NCBI GenBank assembly: GCA_023667385.1
Contig: JAMPAE010000132.1
Coordinates: forward strand, 1-5,113
Reading direction: 5' to 3'
DNA: 5,113 nt
Source of the DNA: Ruminococcus sp.
GTDB lineage: Bacteria; Bacillota; Clostridia; Oscillospirales; Acutalibacteraceae
Part shown: piece by piece, positions 1-5,113 of the stretch
How the letters are laid out: every line of letters starts with the position of its first letter
Position numbering within the stretch: the first letter of the stretch is position 1
The notes under the pieces: generated by a model
Told to the model about the DNA's origin: nothing
Databases searched by the model: none
The model's input: only the letters and a program-made list of their open reading frames with translations
Made by a program: the position numbers and the translations under genes

Positions 1-231
1 GTTTTTGAGCAGTTCATTGACGTACCCGAGCGTGCTTCAATCAAAGCAATCATGCGTAAACACGGTGCACTTTGCACCTGCATGAGCGGAAGCGGACCGA
101 GTGTTTTCGGAATTTTTGATGACAAAAAAAGCGCCGAACAATGCGTGGCAGAGCTGAAAAAAAGCTTTTCGCAAACATTTCTTTGCAGCAGCAAGCCATT
201 CGGCTGCGAAATTACTGAAATCATCGAATGA
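1..231 (+). CDS. ispE: 4-diphosphocytidyl-2-C-methyl-D-erythritol kinase, C-terminal fragment (5' end outside window)
   Basis: The window opens inside this gene; 76 codons remain before a TGA stop at 229-231. IspE is a cytoplasmic GHMP-family kinase that phosphorylates CDP-methylerythritol with ATP in the non-mevalonate (MEP) route to isoprenoids. The fragment carries the glycine-rich third GHMP motif, MSGSGPSVFGIF (fragment residues 28-39), preceded by a helix with the HGAL turn. It ends with the short helix-strand tail (AEQCVAELKKSF, then a strand around FLCSS) usual for the C-terminal domain of clostridial IspE. Full-length members have about 280-300 residues, so roughly the last quarter is seen. 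Other GHMP kinases such as homoserine kinase share this motif, but the GPSVFGIFDD form fits IspE best; the N-terminal part would settle it. A terminator follows directly, so the gene ends its transcription unit and is not part of the arginine operon downstream. Confidence 0.82.
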   Translation, partial: VFEQFIDVPERASIKAIMRKHGALCTCMSGSGPSVFGIFDDKKSAEQCVAELKKSFSQTFLCSSKPFGCEITEIIE

Positions 232-249
232 GGTTTTTATGAAGATAAC

Positions 250-281
250 AGGGCAATCTTGCAGATTGCTCTTTATTTTTT
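250..281 (+). terminator. Intrinsic (Rho-independent) terminator after ispE
   Basis: A 9-bp stem (251-259 pairing with 263-271, including one G-T wobble at 252/270) closes on a 3-nt loop. A tenth A-T pair (250/272) is possible. The stem is followed by a T-rich run at 272-281, broken only by A275. It lies 19 nt past the ispE stop and before the argF promoter, so it should separate the two transcription units. The 3' arm is not strongly GC-rich, so termination may be partial. Confidence 0.8.
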
Positions 282-298
282 GCATAAACGGCAGAATT

Positions 299-326
299 TA
301 TGAATATATATGCATAATTATGCAAT
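299..326. promoter_or_regulatory. Probable ArgR/AhrC operator: two overlapping ARG-box-like palindromes
   Basis: Two copies of the ARG-box pattern TGNATN4ATNCA lie in tandem. Box 1 is TGAATATATATGCA (301-314) and box 2 is the perfect 14-bp palindrome TGCATAATTATGCA (311-324). They share TGCA, so their centres are 10 bp apart, about one helical turn. Against the Bacillus ARG-box consensus as I recall it (CATGAATAAAAATKCAAK), I count 13/18 and 14/18 matches. The gene downstream is argF, the expected target of the arginine-sensing repressor ArgR/AhrC. The sites lie upstream of the -35 element (centre near -65 from the expected start), not over the promoter as is more usual. No ArgR gene is visible, so the assignment rests on pattern and context. 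Confidence 0.6.
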
Positions 327-342
327 TTTCAGGCGAAAGCAC

Positions 343-371
343 TTTACAAATAAGCACAGTTAATGTATAAT
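343..371 (+). promoter_or_regulatory. Sigma-A-type promoter of the argF-carAB operon
   Basis: A -35 element TTTACA (343-348, 5/6 to TTGACA) and a perfect -10 TATAAT (366-371) are separated by exactly 17 bp. Transcription should start near 377-379. That gives a leader of only about 30 nt before the argF start codon, too short for an attenuator, a T-box or a known riboswitch. Control therefore most likely acts at initiation, through the operator-like sites just upstream. The AT-rich stretch at 295-330 could also act as an UP element. Confidence 0.85.
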
Positions 372-393
372 ATAAACGTATTTTTATTTTATT

Positions 394-399
394 GAGGTG
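394..399 (+). promoter_or_regulatory. Ribosome binding site of argF (decides the start codon)
   Basis: GAGGTG lies 7 nt before the ATG at 407. A TTG at 392 in the same frame would give five extra residues, but it overlaps this ribosome binding site and has none of its own. The ATG at 407 is therefore the start; it also gives the usual N-terminus of the family (MKHLLKLQDW). Confidence 0.85.
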
Positions 400-406
400 T
401 AACTTT

Positions 407-1312
407 ATGAAACATTTATTGAAGCTTCAGGATTGGACAACTGAAGAAATCATCGCAACGCTTGACCTTGCGGATAAACTGAAATATGAAAAGAAAAACG
501 GAATTGAGCATCACATTCTCAAAGGCAAAACCCTTGGCATGATTTTTCAAAAATCATCAACCAGAACCCGTGTTTCCTTTGAAGTGGGAATGTATGACCT
601 CGGCGGCAGTGCACTTTTCCTTTCATCAAGGGATTTGCAAATCGGCAGAGGTGAGCCCGTTGAAGATACTGCACGTGTGCTTTCACGCTTCCTTGACTGC
701 ATCATGATTCGTACTTTTGAGCAGGAAGAAGTTGAAAAGCTTGCTGAATATGGTTCAATCCCAATCATCAACGGTCTGACTGACTATTGTCATCCGTGCC
801 AGGTGCTTGCAGATTTACAGACGATTCGTGAACACAAAGGCTCGCTTGAGGGCAAAAAGCTCTGCTATATCGGTGACGGCAACAACATGGCAAACAGCCT
901 CATTGCCGGAGGTATCAGAACCGGCATGAAGGTTGCAGTTGCCTGCCCAAAGACATATCAGCCCGATGCCGAGCTCATGGCATGGGCAAATGAAAACGGT
1001 GATTTTGTTTGCACCGATGACATTCTTGCCGCCGCAAAGGATGCCGATGTGCTTTATACTGACGTTTGGGCATCAATGGGTCAGGAAAGTGAAGCTGAAG
1101 AAAGAAAGAAGATTTTCAAAAACTATCAGATCAATGACAGCGTTATGGCTGTTGCAAAAAGCGACGCAATGGTGCTTCATTGCCTTCCCGCTCACCGTGA
1201 AGAGGAAATCACGGCAAAAGTATTTGAAGAACACGCAAACGAAATTTTCGATGAAGCCGAAAACAGGCTTCATGCTCAGAAAGCCGTTCTTGTTAAGTGC
1301 ATGACTGAGTAA
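407..1312 (+). CDS. argF: Ornithine carbamoyltransferase (anabolic OTC)
   Basis: This 301-residue cytoplasmic enzyme transfers the carbamoyl group of carbamoyl phosphate to L-ornithine, giving citrulline in arginine synthesis; family members are usually trimers. The N-terminal carbamoyl-phosphate domain shows the STRTR motif (residues 51-55), the QIGRGE loop (78-83) and HPCQ (129-132). The C-terminal ornithine domain shows DVWASMG (219-225, the OTC-specific SMG loop) and HCLPAHR (258-264, with the catalytic Cys259). The SMG loop and HCLPAHR separate it from aspartate carbamoyltransferase. The length is slightly below the common 305-335 but nothing essential is missing. The catabolic paralogue (arcB) has the same fold; I favour the anabolic form because carA and carB follow in the same operon, ARG-like boxes precede it, and no arcA or arcC is nearby. 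It is the first gene after the promoter; carA follows after 50 nt. Confidence 0.96.
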   Translation: MKHLLKLQDWTTEEIIATLDLADKLKYEKKNGIEHHILKGKTLGMIFQKSSTRTRVSFEVGMYDLGGSALFLSSRDLQIGRGEPVEDTARVLSRFLDCIMIRTFEQEEVEKLAEYGSIPIINGLTDYCHPCQVLADLQTIREHKGSLEGKKLCYIGDGNNMANSLIAGGIRTGMKVAVACPKTYQPDAELMAWANENGDFVCTDDILAAAKDADVLYTDVWASMGQESEAEERKKIFKNYQINDSVMAVAKSDAMVLHCLPAHREEEITAKVFEEHANEIFDEAENRLHAQKAVLVKCMTE

Positions 1313-1331
1313 TTTATTATGAAAGGAAACT

Positions 1332-1354
1332 TCACGGCAATCCGCCTGTGAGGA
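1332..1354 (+). promoter_or_regulatory. carA ribosome binding site inside a small hairpin
   Basis: The carA Shine-Dalgarno GTGAGGA (1348-1354) lies about 8 nt before the ATG at 1363. Its first four bases can pair upstream: TCACGGC (1332-1338) pairs with GCC (1344-1346) and GTGA (1348-1351), leaving T1347 as a bulge and a 5-nt loop (1339-1343). No T-run follows, so this is not a terminator. The in-frame GTG at 1348 is part of the ribosome binding site and is not taken as the start. The ribosome binding site is secure; the hairpin is a prediction by eye. Confidence 0.55.
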
Positions 1355-1362
1355 ATAGCAAT

Positions 1363-2436
1363 ATGAAAAAACGTTATCTTGTTCTTGCTGACGGAACAGT
1401 GTTTGAGGGTAATGCGTTCGGAGCAGAATGTGAAACAATCGGCGAGCTGGTTTTTACAACGGGCATGGTTGGCTACATTGAAACCCTGACAGATCCCAGT
1501 TATTGCGGTCAAATTGTCATTCAAACTTTCCCGATGATCGGCAATTACGGAATTATAAACGAAGATTTTGAGGGCAAGCCTCTGCTTCACGGCTATGTTG
1601 TCCGTGAATGCTGTGACTATCCGTCAAATTTCAGGTGCGAATATGACCTTGATACATTCTTGAAGAATAATTCAATTCCCGGAATTTACAGCGTTGACAC
1701 TAGGGAATTGACAAACATCATCAGGGAGCACGGCGTTATCAATGCCGCCTTGTGTGACAGTATCCCGAACGATCTCGACCCCGTAAAAGAATATAAAGTA
1801 ATCAAAGCGGTTGAAACCGCAAGCACAAAAGAAGCCGTAACCTATGATGCAATCGGCGAAAAGAAGCACGATGTTGTGTTGATTGATTACGGCGCAAAAA
1901 TGAACATTGTCCGCTCGCTTTGTGAGCGTGGCTGCAAGGTAACAACTGTGCCGTTTGATATGCCTGCGGAAAAAATTCTTGGAATGAACCCTGACGGTAT
2001 CATGCTTTCAAACGGTCCGGGCGACCCTGCTGATAATACATATTCAATCGAGCAAATAAGCAAACTTTTGGGTAAGATTCCGATTTTCGGAATCTGTCTC
2101 GGTCATCAACTGACAGCTCTTGCCGATGGCGGCAAAACCGTTAAGCTCAAATATGGTCACCGTGGTGCAAATCAGCCGTGCAAAGATTTGAAAACGGGCA
2201 GAACTTACATCACAAGCCAGAATCACGGCTATGCAGTTGTTGGTGATTCAACAGCCCACGGAGCAGAAAGTTTTGTTAACGCAAATGACGGCACAACTGA
2301 GGGCATGGATTACCCTGATCTTTATGCGTTCACCGTTCAGTTTCATCCGGAAGCGTGCAGCGGTCCCCGTGACACAGGCTTTTTGTTTGACAAATTTATT
2401 GATTTAATGGAGGATTTTAAAAATGCCTCTTTGTAA
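1363..2436 (+). CDS. carA: Carbamoyl-phosphate synthase (glutamine-hydrolysing), small subunit
   Basis: This 357-residue subunit hydrolyses glutamine and channels the ammonia to the large subunit CarB for carbamoyl phosphate synthesis. Residues 1 to about 135 form the CarA-specific N-terminal domain, with GELVFTTGMVGYIETLTDPS (27-46) and SVDTRELTNIIREHG (110-124). Residues from about 168 form a class I glutamine amidotransferase with the oxyanion region SNGPGDP (216-222), nucleophile Cys245 in GICLGHQ (243-249), SQNHGYAV (285-292), and His328 and Glu330 in FHPE (327-330). The Cys-His-Glu triad is complete and the length is normal (350-380). The ATG at 1363 is chosen because the only alternative start, a GTG at 1348, overlaps the ribosome binding site. 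It lies 50 nt after argF and overlaps carB by 14 nt, so both subunits should be made together from the argF promoter. Confidence 0.97.
   Translation: MKKRYLVLADGTVFEGNAFGAECETIGELVFTTGMVGYIETLTDPSYCGQIVIQTFPMIGNYGIINEDFEGKPLLHGYVVRECCDYPSNFRCEYDLDTFLKNNSIPGIYSVDTRELTNIIREHGVINAALCDSIPNDLDPVKEYKVIKAVETASTKEAVTYDAIGEKKHDVVLIDYGAKMNIVRSLCERGCKVTTVPFDMPAEKILGMNPDGIMLSNGPGDPADNTYSIEQISKLLGKIPIFGICLGHQLTALADGGKTVKLKYGHRGANQPCKDLKTGRTYITSQNHGYAVVGDSTAHGAESFVNANDGTTEGMDYPDLYAFTVQFHPEACSGPRDTGFLFDKFIDLMEDFKNASL
2409..2414 (+). promoter_or_regulatory. Ribosome binding site of carB, inside the end of carA
   Basis: GGAGGA lies 8 nt before the carB ATG at 2423, within the last codons of carA. This strong site fixes the carB start. 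It also places the start codon 11 nt before the carA stop codon (2434-2436), an arrangement that favours translational coupling and matched amounts of the two subunits. Confidence 0.85.
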
Positions 2437-5113
2437 GGATATTAAAAAAGTGCTCGTAATCGGTTCAGGACCGATTGTAATCGGTCAGGCAGCAGAGTTT
2501 GACTATGCAGGTGCGCAGGCTTGCCGTGTTCTCAAACAGGCGGGAGTCAACGTTGTTCTTGTTAATTCAAATCCTGCAACAATCATGACTGATAAGGCTC
2601 TCGCTGACGAAATCTATCTTGAGCCGCTCACAAGCGAAACCGTAAAACGAATTATTGACAAAGAGAAGCCTGACAGCCTTTTAGCATCCCTCGGCGGTCA
2701 AATCGGTTTAACAATTGCGATGCAGCTTTCAAAAGAAGGCTTTCTCGAAAGCAGGGGAGTAAGGCTTTTGGGAACAAACGCCGAAGCAATTGACAAGGCT
2801 GAGGACAGGCAGCTTTTCAAAGACACCATGAACGAAATAGGTCAGCCGATTATTCCATCTGACATTGCAAATGACATTGAAACTGCACTTGAAATTGCAA
2901 AAAAAATCGGCTATCCAATTATTGTCCGCCCCGCATTTACGCTCGGCGGCGGTGGCGGCGGTGTTGCCGAAAATGAGGAAGAACTGAAAATCATTGCCAA
3001 AACAGGGCTGGATGCTTCGCCGATTACGCAGATTCTTGTTGAAAAATACATCATGGGCTGGAAAGAGATCGAGTTTGAGGTTATGCGTGACGGCCTTGGC
3101 AACGCAATTGCAATTTGCAGCATGGAAAACTTCGATCCTGTCGGTGTACACACAGGCGACAGCATCGTTGTTGCACCTGCTCTGACACTTGCCGATAAGG
3201 AATATCAAATGCTCAGAAGCGCCTCGCTCAACATTATCTCGTCTTTGGGTATTGTTGGTGGCTGTAACTGCCAATTTGCACTCAACCCGGATTCGTTTGA
3301 ATATGCGGTTATTGAGGTTAACCCAAGAGTATCACGCTCATCCGCACTTGCAAGTAAGGCAACGGGTTATCCGATTGCAAAAATCACCACAAAAATTGCC
3401 CTTGGCTATACTCTTGATGAAATCACCAACGACATCACAGGCAAAACCTGCGCTTGCTTTGAGCCTGCGCTCGATTACGTTGTTGTCAAGTTCCCGAAGT
3501 GGCCGTTTGACAAATTCTATGGCTCAAGCCGCAAACTTGGCACTCAGATGAAAGCGACGGGTGAGGTTATGTCAATCGGTCAAAGCTTTGAGGCGGCGGT
3601 CATGAAGGCCGTCAGAGGTGCTGAAATCTCACTTGATACTCTCAACGCAAAGCCGCTTTCCGATGCACCTGTTGAAGAATGCCTGAAAGAGACGGACGAC
3701 AGGCGAATGTTCACCGTGTTTGAAGCGCTCAAAGCCGGTATGTCAGTTGAAAAAATCAGCAAAATCACACGTATAGACAAGTGGTTTATTGCAAAACTAA
3801 AAAATCTTGCCGATTTTGAGCTTGAAATTTCCGGCAAAAGCATCACTGCCCAGCAATATCATAAGGCAAAAACGCTCGGCTATACAGATAAGGCGCTTGC
3901 CTCGCTTTGCAGCTTTGATGCTTCATGGCATGAAAACGCAAGCTATAAAATGGTTGACACCTGTGCCACTGAGTTTTATGCTTCAACGCCTTATTTCTAT
4001 TCATCGCACGATAAGGTTTGTGAATCACGCCGCTATGAGCGTTCCGGTAAGCCTGTTGTTATGGTTCTTGGTTCAGGACCAATCAGAATCGGTCAGGGCA
4101 TTGAGTTTGATTATTCATCTGTTCACTGCGTTTGGACACTCAAGGAACTTGGCTATGATGTTGTTATTGTTAACAATAATCCCGAAACTGTTTCAACCGA
4201 TTATGACACTGCGGACAGGCTTTATTTTGAGCCGCTTTGCGAAGAGGATGTCATGAATATTATTGAGGTTGAAAATCCAATCGGTGTTGTTGTTGCTTTT
4301 GGCGGTCAAACCGCAATCAAGCTGACAAAATTTCTCGATGACAGCGGCGTAAAAATCCTCGGTACATCGCAAGACGGAATTGACACTGCTGAAGACAGGG
4401 AGCGTTTTGATGCACTGCTTGAAAAGTTCTCAATTCGCCGTCCGCAAGGCTTTGGCGTCATGACACTTGATGAAGCACTTGAAGCAGCAAACAAACTGAC
4501 CTATCCCGTTCTGCTTCGTCCGTCCTATGTCATCGGCGGTCAAAATATGCAAATTGTGCACAATGACATTGAAGTTGAGCGCTATATGAATAAGATTCTT
4601 TCAACGGGTATCGACAATCCTGTGCTTGTTGATAAATATATGTCAGGCACAGAAATTGAGGTTGACGTAATCTCTGACGGAAAAGATGTTCTCATCCCCG
4701 GCATTATGCAGCACGTTGAGCGTGCAGGTGTTCACAGCGGCGACTCAATTGCAGTTTATCCGCCGTTCAGCCTTTCTGATGAAATGACAAAAACTGTCAC
4801 CGAATGCAGCGAAAAGCTTGCACTTTCACTTGGCACAAAAGGCTTGGTTAACATTCAATATCTCATTTATGAAAATGAGCTTTATGTTATTGAAGTTAAC
4901 CCCAGAGCCTCAAGAACAATTCCTTATATCAGCAAGGTTACCGATGTTCCGATGGTAGACCTTGCAACAAGGGTCATGACAGGCTCAGCTCTTGCTGATT
5001 TGGGTTATGGCACAGGGCTATATCAGGCTCCGCCGTATTCCGCAGTCAAGGTGCCTGTCTTCTCCTTTGAAAAGCTTACCGATGTTAACAGCTATCTCGG
5101 TCCTGAAATGAAA
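2423..5113 (+). CDS. carB: Carbamoyl-phosphate synthase, large subunit (3' end outside window)
   Basis: The frame is open for 897 codons to the window edge, with no stop or frameshift; the family has about 1,060-1,075 residues, so about 170 are missing. CarB makes carbamoyl phosphate from bicarbonate, ammonia (from CarA) and two ATP. The carboxyphosphate half (1 to about 400) shows GSGPIVIGQAAEFDY (14-28), AEDR (126-129), RPAFTLGG (169-176), WKEIEFEV (213-220), Gln284, and Glu298/Asn300 in IEVNPRVSRSS. An oligomerisation region follows (about 400-545). The carbamoyl-phosphate half repeats the fold: GSGPIRIGQGIEFDY (550-564), AEDRERF (656-662), RPSYVIGG (699-706), and Glu824/Asn826 in IEVNPRASRT. 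The fragment ends at LGPEMK, before the MGS-like allosteric domain, so effector binding (ornithine, UMP or PRPP) cannot be judged. The phosphate loop reads LGGGGGGVA where many relatives have LGGTGGG. Other frames and the reverse strand here hold only shadow ORFs. Confidence 0.97.
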   Translation, partial: MPLCKDIKKVLVIGSGPIVIGQAAEFDYAGAQACRVLKQAGVNVVLVNSNPATIMTDKALADEIYLEPLTSETVKRIIDKEKPDSLLASLGGQIGLTIAMQLSKEGFLESRGVRLLGTNAEAIDKAEDRQLFKDTMNEIGQPIIPSDIANDIETALEIAKKIGYPIIVRPAFTLGGGGGGVAENEEELKIIAKTGLDASPITQILVEKYIMGWKEIEFEVMRDGLGNAIAICSMENFDPVGVHTGDSIVVAPALTLADKEYQMLRSASLNIISSLGIVGGCNCQFALNPDSFEYAVIEVNPRVSRSSALASKATGYPIAKITTKIALGYTLDEITNDITGKTCACFEPALDYVVVKFPKWPFDKFYGSSRKLGTQMKATGEVMSIGQSFEAAVMKAVRGAEISLDTLNAKPLSDAPVEECLKETDDRRMFTVFEALKAGMSVEKISKITRIDKWFIAKLKNLADFELEISGKSITAQQYHKAKTLGYTDKALASLCSFDASWHENASYKMVDTCATEFYASTPYFYSSHDKVCESRRYERSGKPVVMVLGSGPIRIGQGIEFDYSSVHCVWTLKELGYDVVIVNNNPETVSTDYDTADRLYFEPLCEEDVMNIIEVENPIGVVVAFGGQTAIKLTKFLDDSGVKILGTSQDGIDTAEDRERFDALLEKFSIRRPQGFGVMTLDEALEAANKLTYPVLLRPSYVIGGQNMQIVHNDIEVERYMNKILSTGIDNPVLVDKYMSGTEIEVDVISDGKDVLIPGIMQHVERAGVHSGDSIAVYPPFSLSDEMTKTVTECSEKLALSLGTKGLVNIQYLIYENELYVIEVNPRASRTIPYISKVTDVPMVDLATRVMTGSALADLGYGTGLYQAPPYSAVKVPVFSFEKLTDVNSYLGPEMK

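Noticed and set aside
37..285. 82-codon open frame on the minus strand over the end of ispE
   Set aside because: It is antisense to a conserved GHMP kinase motif and crosses the terminator hairpin; no convincing ribosome binding site or family resemblance.
371..406. Possible attenuator, T-box or riboswitch in the argF leader
   Set aside because: The leader from the predicted start site is only about 30 nt and AT-rich, with no stem-loop or T-box sequence.
933..1304. 123-codon + strand frame inside argF
   Set aside because: Shadow of argF in another frame; the argF frame holds the SMG loop and HCLPAHR motifs here.
1313..1362. Terminator between argF and carA
   Set aside because: The hairpin has no following T-run and covers the carA ribosome binding site; argF and carA most likely share one transcript.
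2729..3274. 181-codon open frame on the minus strand
   Set aside because: It lies wholly within carB, which is intact on the + strand with all its motifs. The translation resembles no family I know and is explained by codon bias of the coding strand.
3807..4256. 149-codon + strand frame inside carB
   Set aside because: It is out of frame with carB, whose own frame continues unbroken through this stretch with conserved residues, so this is a shadow and not evidence of a frameshift.
1..5113. Mobile element, CRISPR array, tRNA or rRNA, or signs of horizontal transfer
   Set aside because: No direct-repeat array, transposase or integrase motifs, terminal inverted repeats or tRNA-like cloverleaf were seen, and base composition looks even across the coding regions.

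Overview
The window looks like a chromosomal segment from a low-to-moderate-GC Gram-positive anaerobe of the Clostridia, possibly an Oscillospiraceae/Ruminococcaceae-type gut bacterium. I infer this from the style of the proteins, the strong GAGG/GGAGG ribosome binding sites, a sigma-A promoter of Bacillus/Clostridium type and an AT-rich intergenic region. No mobile element, CRISPR array, RNA gene or sign of recent transfer is visible. All genes read on the + strand.

Layout: (1) positions 1-231 hold the C-terminal end of an ispE-like GHMP kinase (isoprenoid precursor synthesis), closed by an intrinsic terminator at 250-281. (2) Positions 282-406 form a compact control region. It has two overlapping ARG-box-like palindromes (299-326), a near-consensus promoter (343-371) and a short leader of about 30 nt with no room for an attenuator or riboswitch. 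(3) From 407 to the end runs an operon: argF (ornithine carbamoyltransferase, 407-1312), carA (carbamoyl-phosphate synthase small subunit, 1363-2436) and carB (large subunit, 2423 to beyond the window edge; 897 codons present, uninterrupted).

The three operon genes form one metabolic unit. CarA releases ammonia from glutamine, and CarB combines it with bicarbonate and two ATP to make carbamoyl phosphate. ArgF then transfers the carbamoyl group to ornithine to give citrulline on the way to arginine. Pairing argF with carAB behind an ARG-box-like operator suggests this carbamoyl-phosphate synthase is controlled by arginine rather than (or as well as) by pyrimidines.

I see no undescribed biological system; the genes are core metabolism. 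The points worth a second look are regulatory. They are the tandem, one-turn-offset ARG-like sites lying upstream of the promoter instead of over it, and a small hairpin plus 10-codon mini-ORF between argF and carA that would mask the carA ribosome binding site.
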